From: Streptomyces sp. NRRL F-2580
GTDB lineage: Bacteria; Actinomycetota; Actinomycetes; Streptomycetales; Streptomycetaceae
Direction: 5' to 3'
Assembly: GCF_000720115.1 (NCBI RefSeq)
Contig: NZ_JOIR01000041.1
Span: 1 to 54,989, forward strand
Length of the DNA stretch: 54,989 nt
Below are positions 1 to 7,940 of this stretch, one piece after another (the stretch's first letter is position 1; each line of letters opens with the position of its first letter). A program made the translations under genes and the position numbers. The notes beneath the pieces are model-generated. The model was not told the DNA's origin. It saw nothing but the letters and a program-made list of their open reading frames with translations, and made no database searches.

Positions 1-63
1 GTGGGGGGGCGGGCGGGTGTCACCGCGAGGGGTGTCGGCCCGGCCGGTGTGGGGCCGCGCCGG

Positions 64-1050
64 TCACCGCAGGGGGAACATCGCGTGGCTCTCCTCGTGG
101 CGGCCGGTGACCGTCGAGGTGAAGACGGTGCGGCCGTCCTGGTGGCCGGTGATCTCGACGCGGCCGGGTGCGACGACGGTGGCGTCCACCCAGCAGGGGG
201 TGTCCAGTTCCGCGTACTGGTGGAACTCGGTGGACAGGCCGGTGGGGGTGAACGTACCGGGGAGGTGGAGTCCGCAGGCGGCTTGGCGGGCGGCTTCGAC
301 CAGGACCATGCCGGGGTGGTGGTCGTTGGCGTGCTCGAAGAGGATCGGGTGGTCGAGGTCGGGGTTCAGCAGCCAGCGGCCGGGCCGGTCTGCGGGGGCG
401 AGGACCACGTCGAAGGGGACGAGCCGGCCCGCGGCGGCGGCGGGTACGGGGGTGCGGCGGGCGAGGGGGCGCGTTAAGCCGGCGTGCCCGCGCTCGCCGC
501 GCAGCCGGCGGTAGGTGGTGGGGGCGACGCAGGTGAAGCGGGCGGTGCCGGAGGCGGCGAGTTCGCCGCCTCGGTGGATGTCGACCTGCAGGAAGCCGGA
601 GAAGCGGCTGCCCTTCCAGGTGAAGTCCGTGCACCGGGCGGTCATGTCGAGGTCGCTCGGGCCGCGGCCTATGCGCAGTTGCTCGGGGCGGGAGGTGAAG
701 TCCAGGCTCCAGAGGAGGACGTTGTGGCCGAGGGGGACTCCGTAGACGGCGTGGCAGAGGTAGAGGCCGGCCTGTCTGATGGTCTCGCCGGCCTGTACGG
801 GGTCGTGGCCGCGGCCGTCGGCGCTGGTGAAGAAGGTGTGGGCGCGGGGCCACTGTCCGGTGAGGGAGAAGGTGTCGTCGCAGATGCGGTCGCAGCCGGT
901 GAGGAAGACCTCGGCGAGTGAGCTGCGGTGGACGTACTCCCTGGGCACCGTGGTGGTCAGCACGGGGGCCTCGTTGCAGCGCGTCCAGGGTTCTCCCACT
1001 CCCCTGAGCGGGAGGGCGGGCGCGTGGTTCCGGGTCGTCAGCATGGTCAT
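64..1050 (-). CDS. AfsA/ScbA-type gamma-butyrolactone biosynthesis protein
   Basis: A 328-residue protein of the AfsA family, which condenses a beta-ketoacyl thioester with dihydroxyacetone phosphate to start GBL autoregulator synthesis. Two repeated AfsA hot-dog-like halves are visible: an N-terminal half with GETIRQAGLY near residue 90 and a C-terminal half with HPGMVLVEAARQA near residue 245. The length matches the family (about 300-330). The start is the ATG at 1050, preceded by GGGAGAGG; a second ATG lies two codons in. Codon 192 (positions 477-475) is TTA, so translation probably depends on the bldA tRNA. It is divergent from a P450 gene and beside three receptor-type TetR genes, the usual layout of a GBL island. 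A receptor-type operator lies about 57 bp upstream. The family call is firm; the exact signal molecule cannot be read. Confidence 0.93.
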   Translation of the reverse strand: MTMLTTRNHAPALPLRGVGEPWTRCNEAPVLTTTVPREYVHRSSLAEVFLTGCDRICDDTFSLTGQWPRAHTFFTSADGRGHDPVQAGETIRQAGLYLCHAVYGVPLGHNVLLWSLDFTSRPEQLRIGRGPSDLDMTARCTDFTWKGSRFSGFLQVDIHRGGELAASGTARFTCVAPTTYRRLRGERGHAGLTRPLARRTPVPAAAAGRLVPFDVVLAPADRPGRWLLNPDLDHPILFEHANDHHPGMVLVEAARQAACGLHLPGTFTPTGLSTEFHQYAELDTPCWVDATVVAPGRVEITGHQDGRTVFTSTVTGRHEESHAMFPLR

Positions 1051-1106
1051 GGGACCTCTCCCGCAGAGCCGTTTGACGGATGGGACGGGTTGCGTACGCG
1101 AGACGC

Positions 1107-1133
1107 AAGATACGTACTCTCCGGTTTGGTTTG
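1107..1133. promoter_or_regulatory. Autoregulatory element (ARE)-like operator before the afsA-like gene
   Basis: The stretch reads AGATACGTAC then TCTC then CGGTTTGGTTTG. It fits the semi-palindromic binding pattern of ArpA/ScbR-type receptors (AC..AC in the left half, CGGTWTG in the right half). It lies 57-83 bp upstream of the afsA-like start, where it could cover that promoter, as expected for feedback control by a neighbouring TetR protein. Confidence 0.6.
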
Positions 1134-1539
1134 CAAGGTGCGGAGGGAGAGTGGATGTCGCTCGTGCGCCATCGTCGGGGGTGGCCGATCAAGACAGTGC
1201 GGGGCCGCCGCGACGTCGACCAGCGAATATCAGGATGGCGGCCGCTGCGCGCGATGCGAGGGATCACGGCCCAAGTGGGAGAAGGCCTTCCGGTCATATG
1301 CGCCGGTCCGGCAGGCCATCGTCACATGTTGTTCAACGGGCGACTTTCAGGCCGCACTTGAATGATCGTCACGTGGTGGAACCCGTTCGGCAAACCATTG
1401 GCAGGCGGGGTGGGGCAATGTCAGAATCAGGGCCGCCGCCGGTCACTAAAGAACCGGATGGATGGTTTCTGAACGCAGGGTGTCGGCAGTCCGCTGCCCC
1501 CTGTGACCAATGTTCGCCGCCATCCTGGAGAGTCGTCAG
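1134..1539. other. Remainder of the divergent afsA/P450 intergenic region
   Basis: About 400 bp with no convincing gene on either strand. A weaker receptor-site-like stretch lies at 1448-1472 (AAAGAACC, then GGTTTCTG after a short spacer), about 70-90 bp before the P450 start, and a GGCAAACCATTGGCAGG stretch at 1390-1406. No clear sigma-70 promoter was found. The P450 promoter is presumably in the right-hand part. Confidence 0.4.
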
Positions 1540-2799
1540 ATGAACCGTCAGTGCCCCATAGCGATCGACCTCTCCGGAGCGGACGTGCACGCCGAGGCGG
1601 CGCGCATCCGGGAGCAGGCGCCGGCGGCGCAGGTGCTGCTGCCCGGCGGGGTGAGGGGCTGGGCCGTCAACCGGCATGCCGACATCCGCAGGCTGCTGGT
1701 GGATCCGCGGGTGTCGAAGGACGCCTACCGGCACTGGCCGGCGTGGATCAGCGGAGAGGTCGGCGCCGAGTGGCCGCTGTCGATCTGGGTCTCCGTGCAG
1801 AACATGATCACCGCCTACGGGGAGGAGCACACGCGCCTGCGCAAGCCGGTCGCCGCCGCGTTCACCTCGCGGCGCGTCGCCGCCCTGCGGCCGAGGATCG
1901 AGGAGGTCGTGGACGGGCTGCTGGACGGCCTGGCCGCGCTGCCGCCGGGCCGGACGGTCGATCTGCGGGCGGGGTTCGCGCACGAGCTGCCGACCCGGAT
2001 GGTCTTCGAGCTGTTCGGGATCCCGGAGCGGTCCTGGGCGCCCCTGCACAAGATCATCAAGGGTTTCTTCGACACGACGATCACGGTCGAGGACGCACAG
2101 CGCAACGCCGTGGACATGGACGTGACCATGGCCGACGTGGTCGCGTACCGGCGGGCGCACCCGGGAGACGACATCACCAGCGTGCTGATCGCCGCCCGGG
2201 ACTCGGGCGGCGAGGAGGAGGGGGTACGGCTCAGCGAGAAGGAGCTGGTCGACAACCTGATCCTGCTCTTCACGGCCGGGTACGAGACGACCGTCAACCT
2301 CATCTGCACCGCCCTGCACGAACTGCTGCGCCACCCGGAGCAGCTGAAGGCCGTACGCGAGGGGCTCGGATCCTGGGAGGACGTGGTCGAGGAGGCGCTG
2401 CGCATCGAACCGCCGGCCTCGTACGGGCTGTTGCGGTTCGCGGTGGAGGACATCGACATGGGCGAGGGGGTGGTGATCCCGCAGGGGGACCCGATCCTGG
2501 TGTCCTTCGGCTCGGTCGGGCGGGATCCGCAGCTGCACGGGGCGGGGGCGGAGCGCTTCGACGTCACCCGCGAGACCCGCGGTCAGCACCTGTCCTTCGG
2601 TTTCGGGACGCACTACTGCCTGGGGGCGACCCTGGCGCGGGCCGAGTGCGCGATCGCCGTGGAGCGCTTCTTCGAGAGGTTCCCGGAGGCGGAGCCGGCG
2701 GTTGCGCGGGGCGGGGAGCTGCCGCGGGTGGCGTCGTTCATCTCCAACGGGCTGCGGGAGCTGCCGGTGGTGCTGGGGGCCGAGAACAGGGGTGTGTGA
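1540..2799 (+). CDS. Cytochrome P450, probably for autoregulator tailoring
   Basis: A 419-residue soluble bacterial P450. The I-helix motif TAGYETT lies near residue 247, the ExxR pair is E285/R288, and the haem-binding loop FGFGTHYCLG carries the cysteine ligand at residue 360, so the enzyme looks complete. The start is the ATG at 1540, with GGAG nine bases upstream; an ATG ten codons earlier has no good ribosome site. P450 genes paired with afsA homologues are known from GBL/butenolide systems (sabP and scgX are published examples), so oxidation of the signal molecule is the most likely role. Oxidation of the final metabolite is the alternative. The class is firm; the substrate is inferred from context. 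Confidence 0.9.
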   Translation: MNRQCPIAIDLSGADVHAEAARIREQAPAAQVLLPGGVRGWAVNRHADIRRLLVDPRVSKDAYRHWPAWISGEVGAEWPLSIWVSVQNMITAYGEEHTRLRKPVAAAFTSRRVAALRPRIEEVVDGLLDGLAALPPGRTVDLRAGFAHELPTRMVFELFGIPERSWAPLHKIIKGFFDTTITVEDAQRNAVDMDVTMADVVAYRRAHPGDDITSVLIAARDSGGEEEGVRLSEKELVDNLILLFTAGYETTVNLICTALHELLRHPEQLKAVREGLGSWEDVVEEALRIEPPASYGLLRFAVEDIDMGEGVVIPQGDPILVSFGSVGRDPQLHGAGAERFDVTRETRGQHLSFGFGTHYCLGATLARAECAIAVERFFERFPEAEPAVARGGELPRVASFISNGLRELPVVLGAENRGV

Positions 2800-2892
2800 G
2801 GCGCAAGGGAGGGAAGTGATGGAAGGGGGTGTGGGGTTTTGGTGGAGAGGTGACGGATTGTGATGCCCGGCTGGGGAGAGGCGCTTGACTAA

Positions 2893-2916
2893 AATACGGA
2901 CCTTCTGGTTGGTTTT
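2893..2916. promoter_or_regulatory. ARE-like operator upstream of tetR1
   Basis: AATACGGACC-TTCT-GGTTGGTTTT: the two 10-bp arms match as an inverted repeat at 7 of 10 positions and resemble ScbR/ArpA-type receptor sites. A TTGACT hexamer (2885-2890) immediately precedes it, so bound repressor would cover the likely promoter. It lies 78 bp before the tetR1 GTG, suggesting autoregulation. Confidence 0.6.
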
Positions 2917-2993
2917 GATGAGGTGACGGATGATGGGGTGACGGATCCTGTCAGGGGATCCGTCAGGCACGACCCTTGGACAACGGAGGCACC

Positions 2994-3668
2994 GTGGCAC
3001 GGCAAGAGCGTGCGGTACGTACGCGTCGCGCGATCTTGGAAGCGGCGGCGGCGGTCTTCGACGAGCGCGGCTACGACGCGGCCACCATCGCGGACATCCT
3101 CGCGCGGGCGGGGGTCACCAAGGGCGCCCTCTACTTCCACTTCTCCTCCAAGCAGGAGCTGGCCCAGGGCGTGCTCGAGGAGCAGTTCGCCGAAGGCGGG
3201 GTGCCCCACCGGGAGAGCAAGCTCCAGGAACTCGCCGACGTGGCGATGGTGTTGGCGTACCGGATGAAGCACGAGCCGATGCTCAGCGCGGGGGCCCGGC
3301 TCTCGCTGGGCCCGGGCATGCGCGACATCTTCGGCGGAGGGTCCGTGCCGGGCTGGATCGAGTTCACGCGCGCCCTGCTCAGCGAGGCGAAGGAGCAGGG
3401 CGAACTCCTCCCCCACGTCGATCCCGCCGAGACGGCCTGGATCCTCTCCGCCTGCTGGACGGGCGCCCAGATCTTCTCCCAGACCCTCAACGACCGGACG
3501 GACCTCGAACAGCGGGTGGCCGCCGTCTACCAGCACATCTACCCGAGCATCTCCACGCCCGCGGTGCTCGCGAGGCTGGACCTGGGCCCCGACCGGGGGC
3601 GGCGGGTGACCGCGGAGATGGGGATCGGGACCGACCCGGCACCGGAACCCGAGCCGGCGCTGTCCTGA
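2994..3668 (+). CDS. TetR-family gamma-butyrolactone receptor (ScbR/ArpA type), copy 1
   Basis: A 224-residue TetR regulator. The first 50 residues form the helix-turn-helix with the family signature ARQERAVRTRRAILEAA and GVTKGALYFHFSSKQELA. The C-terminal ligand-binding half keeps a tryptophan (GWIEF) where receptors of this family use one to contact the butyrolactone. The GTG at 2994 is chosen because GGAGG lies seven bases upstream and the family normally begins M/VA(R/K)Q-(E/D)RA; an in-frame ATG 18 bp earlier is less likely. It sits downstream of the P450 with an ARE-like site between them. Of the three TetR proteins here it looks most like a true GBL receptor. Which of the three binds the ligand cannot be settled by eye. 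Confidence 0.92.
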   Translation: MARQERAVRTRRAILEAAAAVFDERGYDAATIADILARAGVTKGALYFHFSSKQELAQGVLEEQFAEGGVPHRESKLQELADVAMVLAYRMKHEPMLSAGARLSLGPGMRDIFGGGSVPGWIEFTRALLSEAKEQGELLPHVDPAETAWILSACWTGAQIFSQTLNDRTDLEQRVAAVYQHIYPSISTPAVLARLDLGPDRGRRVTAEMGIGTDPAPEPEPALS

Positions 3669-3676
3669 GAGCGCGC

Positions 3677-3717
3677 CCGCGGTGAGGACCGCGGGATGAG
3701 GACCGCGGGGTGAGGAC
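3677..3717. repeat. Three imperfect 12-15 bp GC-rich tandem repeats
   Basis: Units of the form CCGCGG(GG)TGAGGA occur three times directly after the tetR1 stop. Similar degenerate copies (GCGGGGTGAAGGCG) continue to about 3770. The rest of the gap to tetR2 holds no gene. Confidence 0.6.
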
Positions 3718-3908
3718 GCGCACGGCGCAGACGCGCGGGGTGAAGGCGCGCAGGGTCAAGGCGCGTGGGGCCGGGGTATACGACGTGGGGAGTGCGGCCG
3801 CAGGGCGGGTTGGCGTACGCCTCTTACGCACATCGGCTCCAGCGGGAAACGAGCCGCGCTCCGGTGCGACCGCAGACTGTGGCCGACAAGATCTTGTACC
3901 CCCTTGGG

Positions 3909-3928
3909 CAAACCGCATTGACGGTTTG
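3909..3928. promoter_or_regulatory. Perfect inverted-repeat operator just before tetR2
   Basis: CAAACCG-N6-CGGTTTG is a perfect 7-bp inverted repeat ending ten bases before the tetR2 ATG. The arms carry the AAACCG/CGGTTT core of GBL-receptor operators. Its position implies that a receptor bound here blocks transcription or early elongation of tetR2. Confidence 0.65.
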
Positions 3929-3938
3929 TGGAGACTCC

Positions 3939-4610
3939 ATGGTCAAGCAGGAGCGTGCGGCCCGCACGCGAGAGACCCTGATCCGCGCCGCCGCGGAGGT
4001 GTTCGCCGAGCAGGGTTTCGTCACCGCGTCGATCGCGGCGATCAGCCGACGGGCCGGCGTGAGCGCCGGCGGTCTGCACTTCCACTTCGAGAACAAGACC
4101 GTGCTCGCCCGGGCCGTCGAGGACCGGGCGGCGCAGGCGCTGCGGCGGGTCACCACCGAGCGGTGGGGCGGCGTCGCGGCCTCGTCCGCGGCGGTGGACG
4201 GCAACGCCCTGCAGGTGCTGGTGGATTCCTCCCACGCCCTGTTGGCGCTGCTCGCGGCGGACGTGGTGGTGCGGGCCGCCTTCCTGCTGTGCGCGGACGT
4301 CTCCCGCAGGAGCGCGATCGACCTGCGCCGTCAGTGGCGCCTGTGGGTCGAGGCGGTGACGCGGGCCGCGGCGCGGCAGGGCGTGCTGGCCGACGGGCTC
4401 TCCCCGCAGGACGCGGCGGGCGTGGTGGTGGCCGCCACCGTGGGACTGGAGGCCCTGGGTGCCCGTGACGGGGACTGGCTCGCGCCCCACGCCCTCACCC
4501 GCTTCTGGACGTTGACGCTCCCCCGGCTCGCGGCCGACGGGGCCCTGGGCGGGCTCGTGGCCGAGGGGTCGGCCGGCGAAGCCGGCGCCGGCCGCGGTTC
4601 CCTCACGTAA
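3939..4610 (+). CDS. TetR-family regulator of the GBL-receptor/pseudo-receptor group, copy 2
   Basis: A 223-residue TetR protein. The N-terminal helix-turn-helix reads KQERAARTRETLIRAAAEVF and GVSAGGLHFHFENKTVLA. The LHFHF variant, in place of LYFHF, occurs in several pseudo-receptors (JadR2/ScbR2-like), so this copy may answer to antibiotics or other ligands instead of a butyrolactone; that is an inference. The ATG at 3939 is the only start giving the family N-terminus, with GGAG eight bases upstream. A perfect inverted-repeat operator abuts the start. It is followed by SARP1 after a 260-bp gap rich in operator-like repeats, suggesting that it controls SARP1. Confidence 0.9.
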   Translation: MVKQERAARTRETLIRAAAEVFAEQGFVTASIAAISRRAGVSAGGLHFHFENKTVLARAVEDRAAQALRRVTTERWGGVAASSAAVDGNALQVLVDSSHALLALLAADVVVRAAFLLCADVSRRSAIDLRRQWRLWVEAVTRAAARQGVLADGLSPQDAAGVVVAATVGLEALGARDGDWLAPHALTRFWTLTLPRLAADGALGGLVAEGSAGEAGAGRGSLT

Positions 4611-4622
4611 CGGGGCGCCGTA

Positions 4623-4640
4623 GCAGACTGGTTGGTCTGT
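4623..4640. promoter_or_regulatory. Operator-like inverted repeat distal to SARP1
   Basis: GCAGAC-N6-GTCTGT, a near-perfect 6-bp inverted repeat just after the tetR2 stop and about 230 bp before SARP1. The stretch TGGTTGGTCTGTTT resembles the right half of GBL-receptor sites. It may be a second, distal site for repression or looping with the site at 4795-4815. Confidence 0.4.
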
Positions 4641-4794
4641 TTAGAGAAGCGCGAGAGTCGATCCCGGCAGCCGCGGTGGGGGCGATCGAGGGACGCGGAG
4701 GCCGCTCCGGGGTTGCGGGGGTTGGATGAAATCCCAGCTGGGGGCGGGTTTTTGAGAGTGAGTCAGGTCGTGTTGGTCTGCAAAACAGCGCAAC

Positions 4795-4833
4795 CGGTTT
4801 GATATTGACAAACCGTCGGTCCTGTTTTCTACT
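4795..4833 (+). promoter_or_regulatory. SARP1 promoter overlapped by a receptor-type operator
   Basis: TTGACA (4805-4810), a 17-bp spacer and TCTACT (4828-4833) form a consensus-like vegetative promoter ending 36 bp before the SARP1 GTG. The inverted repeat CGGTTTG-N7-CAAACCG (4795-4815) covers the -35 box, and a second receptor-like stretch (CAAACCGTCGGTCCTGTTTT) fills the spacer. This is the classic layout of a GBL-receptor-repressed SARP gene. No direct SARP-type heptamer repeat was seen here. Confidence 0.7.
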
Positions 4834-4869
4834 TGCTGTGCGACTCATCCAAGGACAGGGGAGTACGGC

Positions 4870-5763
4870 GTGGACATCGATGTACTGGGCGCGTTGGCTG
4901 TGCGGGAGAACGGGATCTCCATCACGCCGACCGCCCCCAAGCCCCGGCAGGTCCTGGCGCTCCTGGCCCTCCATGCCGACCAGGTGGTGCCCGTATCGGC
5001 GCTGATCGAGGAGCTGTGGGCGGGCGAACCGCCGCGCAGCGCGCGCACGACGCTCCAGACGTACGTCCTGCAGTTACGTGCCCTCATCGCGAACGCTCTG
5101 GAGCGGGGCGCGGCCCACGGCGCGCAGGCCGGTGCGGATCCCGGGGACCCCCGGGATCCCGGGGGTCCCCGGGATCCCGGCGATCCCGTGCGGACCGCGA
5201 AGGACATACTCGTCACCCTGCCGGGTGGCTATCTGCTGAGCAGCGGCGGCGGCGTCCTGGACGTGCGGGAGTTCGACCGACTCGCCGGGACCGGCTACCG
5301 CGCCATGGACGCGGGCGACTTCCCCGCCGCCGCGCGGCTGCTGCGCGAGGCACTGGCCCTGTGGAGCGGGCCCGCCTTCGCCGACGTGCAGGGCGGGGTC
5401 CAGCTGGACATGGAGGCCAGACGGTTGGAGGAGACGCGGCTGTGCGCCCTCGACCAGCGGATCGAGGCGGACCTGCGGCTGGGCCGGCACCGGGAGTTGC
5501 TGGCCGAACTGACCGTGCTGGCGAGCCGGTACCGCACGCACGAGAACCTGCACGGCCAGTTCATGCTCGCCCTGCACCGCTCGGGCCGGCGCGGCGAGGC
5601 GCTGGACGTCTACCAGCGGCTGCGCGGGACGCTGGTGCGCGAGCTGGGGCTGGAGCCGTCGGTGGCGCTGCGGCGGCTGCAGCGCTCGATCCTGATGGCG
5701 GGGCCCGAGAGCCTCGCCGAGCCGGGCGTGGAGCCCGGGGGCGAGCGGCTCGTACGGGTCTGA
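4870..5763 (+). CDS. SARP-family pathway activator, copy 1 (TTA-containing)
   Basis: A 297-residue Streptomyces antibiotic regulatory protein: an OmpR-like winged-helix DNA-binding domain (about residues 1-100, with PKPRQVLALLAL and the TTLQTYVLQLR recognition region) followed by a bacterial transcriptional activation domain (about 115-275). The GTG start at 4870 is preceded by AAGGACAGGGGAG. Codon 69 (5074-5076) is TTA, so expression probably depends on bldA tRNA. A low-complexity insert of D, P, G and R between the two domains is encoded by a 42-bp perfect DNA palindrome, absent from the other three SARPs here. The operator-overlapped promoter places it directly under GBL-receptor control, so it is the likely top activator of the cascade. 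Confidence 0.93.
   Translation: MDIDVLGALAVRENGISITPTAPKPRQVLALLALHADQVVPVSALIEELWAGEPPRSARTTLQTYVLQLRALIANALERGAAHGAQAGADPGDPRDPGGPRDPGDPVRTAKDILVTLPGGYLLSSGGGVLDVREFDRLAGTGYRAMDAGDFPAAARLLREALALWSGPAFADVQGGVQLDMEARRLEETRLCALDQRIEADLRLGRHRELLAELTVLASRYRTHENLHGQFMLALHRSGRRGEALDVYQRLRGTLVRELGLEPSVALRRLQRSILMAGPESLAEPGVEPGGERLVRV
5136..5177. repeat. 42-bp perfect palindrome inside SARP1
   Basis: Positions 5136-5177 equal their own reverse complement; the centre is CCCGGGATCCCGGG, flanked by GGGGACC and GGTCCCC, with GGATCCC/GGGATCC at the ends. It encodes a run of GDP/RDP-like tripeptides in the linker of SARP1. It could extrude as a cruciform or form a very stable mRNA hairpin. Confidence 0.9.
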
Positions 5764-5812
5764 GGTGCGCGGGACCCTGCCGGTCGGCGGCGGGGCGAGA
5801 GGGGACGGCTCG

Positions 5813-6544
5813 GTGCAGGAGAGGTCGGAGCGAACCCGTAGGCGGCTGGTCCACGCCGCGGCCGAGATGTTCCACCGCAACGGCTACGCCAGCGCGACGC
5901 TGGGCGAGATCGCGGGCGCGGCCGGGGTGACGAAGGGGGCGCTGTACTTTCACTTCGCCTCCAAGGACGAGCTGGCGGAGGCCGTGCAGCAGCGGGGCTA
6001 CACCCTGCTGCACGAGGAGGTACGGGCCCTGCGCGAGTCGGGGTCCTCGCCGTTGCAGGCACTGATCGACATCACGCACTGGCTGGCCGGGGCGCTGTAC
6101 GAGGATCCGGCGGTCCCGGCGAGCTTCCGGATCACCAAGGAGTGCGGGGCCGGGCCCCGGGGGCCCGTCGGGGCGCAGTCGGTGGTGGTGGACTTCCACG
6201 CCGCGTGGATCTCGGTGGTCTCCACGTTGCTCCGGCTGGCGCGGGACGCGGGTGAACTGCCGGCGGCGGACCGCGAGTGGGAGGGCGCCGAGGCGCTGGT
6301 GGCGGCCGTGGCGTGCGGGATCGAGGTCATGTCCGGTACCGGGATGCCGTACCGGGAGCTGCAGCGGAAGGTGGCGGCCCTGTGGGCCCGGCTGCTGCCG
6401 GGCCTCGTGGAGGCCGAGGGCCTACGCAAGTACCGCGCCCGGGCGCCGCGTGGCGCGGCGGACGGGCCGGGATCCGGCGGGGCCGCGGAGTTCCTCGGGG
6501 CGGGGCGGGAGGAAGCGGGCGGTGGAGCGGTCCGTGAGCGGTGA
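5813..6544 (+). CDS. TetR-family GBL-receptor-like regulator, copy 3
   Basis: A 243-residue TetR protein with the same receptor-type N-terminus (QERSERTRRRLVHAAAEMF, then GVTKGALYFHFASKDELA). The GTG at 5813 is preferred because the family N-terminus begins there and GAGAGGGG precedes it; an upstream in-frame GTG at 5765 would add 16 low-complexity residues. It starts 50 bp after SARP1 in the same direction and may share its transcript. It is longer than copies 1 and 2 because of a C-terminal tail rich in G, A and E after residue 210. Ligand and targets are unknown. Confidence 0.88.
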   Translation: MQERSERTRRRLVHAAAEMFHRNGYASATLGEIAGAAGVTKGALYFHFASKDELAEAVQQRGYTLLHEEVRALRESGSSPLQALIDITHWLAGALYEDPAVPASFRITKECGAGPRGPVGAQSVVVDFHAAWISVVSTLLRLARDAGELPAADREWEGAEALVAAVACGIEVMSGTGMPYRELQRKVAALWARLLPGLVEAEGLRKYRARAPRGAADGPGSGGAAEFLGAGREEAGGGAVRER

Positions 6545-6982
6545 GACGGTGGTACCGCTGTGGGCGGCGCCGCTGGGAGGGACGGCCCGTACCGGTGGTG
6601 GTGCGGCTGCCGTCGAGAGGAACGGGGACGGGGTGACGCCGCCGCCGGGTGCCGTGCGGGCGGGCGTGGTGCTGCCGGGCGACGCGGACCGGGCCGAGGC
6701 GGCGGGCGCGTAACTCCCGCAGGCGGTCGCGGTGATCGCGGCGGTCGCGGTGGTCGCGGACGGACCGGACCGGTGGGCGGGTGGGACGGGCGTCGGAGGG
6801 TGTACCCGGCACGGCAGCGCGTACGGAGGCCGGACGGGTACCTGACGTCCGGCGTTCGCGTTGGTGTTCCGGTGTGGCCGGCGCCCCGGGTGAAGCGGTC
6901 CTCCCCCGGGCGGGGTCCGTGCCGTGTTCCGCCTGGGTGCGGGGCTGTTCCACGGCTGCGGGACGGGGGCGTGGAGAGGGGC
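6545..6982. other. Gene-free stretch between tetR3 and SARP2, with short repeats
   Basis: About 440 bp. Frames are open because of GC bias, but no reading frame has a plausible start with recognisable protein. It contains four 9-bp direct repeats (GGTCGCGGT type) at 6725-6760. I see no other structure before the SARP-type repeats at 6983. Confidence 0.5.
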
Positions 6983-7031
6983 TCGAAGAGGGCTCGAGAA
7001 TCCGGTGACATCGCTCAAGTACCGCTACCGT
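6983..7031 (+). promoter_or_regulatory. SARP-type heptamer repeats and -10 box before SARP2
   Basis: TCGAAGA (6983-6989) and TCGAGAA (6994-7000) are direct heptamers at exactly 11-bp spacing, the layout bound by SARP proteins. A third, weaker heptamer TCAAGTA (7015-7021) lies four bases before a TACCGT -10-like box (7026-7031). The GTG of SARP2 is 54 bp further on. This suggests that SARP2 is activated by a SARP, either SARP1 or itself. Confidence 0.55.
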
Positions 7032-7084
7032 GCCCCGAGTCGAAGGCCGAAAAACGAGGGAGTCGACGACTTGCGGAGGAGACC

Positions 7085-7921
7085 GTGAAGATTAAGGTGC
7101 TGGGTCCGTTGAGTGCCGAGGTCAACGGGGGTTCGATCGTTCCGACCGCACGCAAGCCGCGGCAGATCCTGACGCTCCTCGCCCTCTACCCGGGCCGGAT
7201 GGTGCCGGTGCCCACGCTCATGGAGGAGCTCTGGGGCACCAACCTGCCGCAGAGCGCTCTCACCACCTTGCAGACGTACATACTCCAGCTGCGCCGGCAG
7301 CTGGGTACCGCCATGGGGCCGGGCGGCGGCGGCCCGGGCAGCGCCGGTGGCGCAAAAGAGGTCCTTGTCACGCGGCACGGCGGGTACCTGCTGCAGATCC
7401 CGCCGGACGCGGTGGACGTGCACGAGTACGAGAGCCTCGTGACCCGGGGCCACAGCGACTTCGAGCGGGGCGACGACGAGAGCGCGGCGGCCATGCTGCG
7501 CGCGGCGCTCACGCTGTGGCAGGGACCCGCGCTGGTCGACGTACGGGTGGGTCCGATCCTGGAGATCGAGGTGATGCGGCTGGAGGAGAGCCGGCTGGTC
7601 ACCGTGGAGCGGCGGATCGACGTGGACCTGCGGCTGGGCCGGCACACGGAGCTGCTGGCCGAGCTCACCGAGCTGATCGCCCGGCATCCGCAGCACGAGG
7701 GGCTGCACTCGCAGGCGATGGTGGCGCTGTACCGCTCGGGGCGGCAGGCGACGGCCCTGGACGTGTACCGGCGGCTGCGCGGCCGCCTGATCGAGGACCT
7801 GGGAGTGGAGCCGTCGCCGCAGCTCCAGCGGCTGCACCAGGCGATGCTGACGGTCGATCCGGCGCTGGACGTGCAGGCGGGGCCGAAGCGGGGGTCGACC
7901 TTCGACCTGTACGCGGTCTGA
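7085..7921 (+). CDS. SARP-family activator, copy 2
   Basis: A 278-residue SARP with a winged-helix domain (KIKVLGPLSAEVNGGSIVPTA at the N-terminus; PQSALTTLQTYILQLRR near residue 60) and a bacterial transcriptional activation domain to about residue 255. The start is the GTG at 7085 with GGAGGA five bases upstream. The protein and even its ribosome site (GGAGGAGACCGTG) are nearly the same as those of SARP3 at 15.9-16.7 kb, so the two arose by duplication. A short Gly/Ser-rich insert (GGGGPGSAGG) is absent from SARP3. Direct heptamer repeats upstream point to activation by another SARP, giving a possible SARP1-to-SARP2 cascade. Confidence 0.93.
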   Translation: MKIKVLGPLSAEVNGGSIVPTARKPRQILTLLALYPGRMVPVPTLMEELWGTNLPQSALTTLQTYILQLRRQLGTAMGPGGGGPGSAGGAKEVLVTRHGGYLLQIPPDAVDVHEYESLVTRGHSDFERGDDESAAAMLRAALTLWQGPALVDVRVGPILEIEVMRLEESRLVTVERRIDVDLRLGRHTELLAELTELIARHPQHEGLHSQAMVALYRSGRQATALDVYRRLRGRLIEDLGVEPSPQLQRLHQAMLTVDPALDVQAGPKRGSTFDLYAV

Positions 7922-7940
7922 GCGCGGGGCCCGGCCGCCG

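Noticed and set aside
1369..3000. A 543-codon leftward frame opposite the P450 gene
   Set aside because: Arginine/proline-rich shadow of the P450 gene, with no recognisable domain and no ribosome site.
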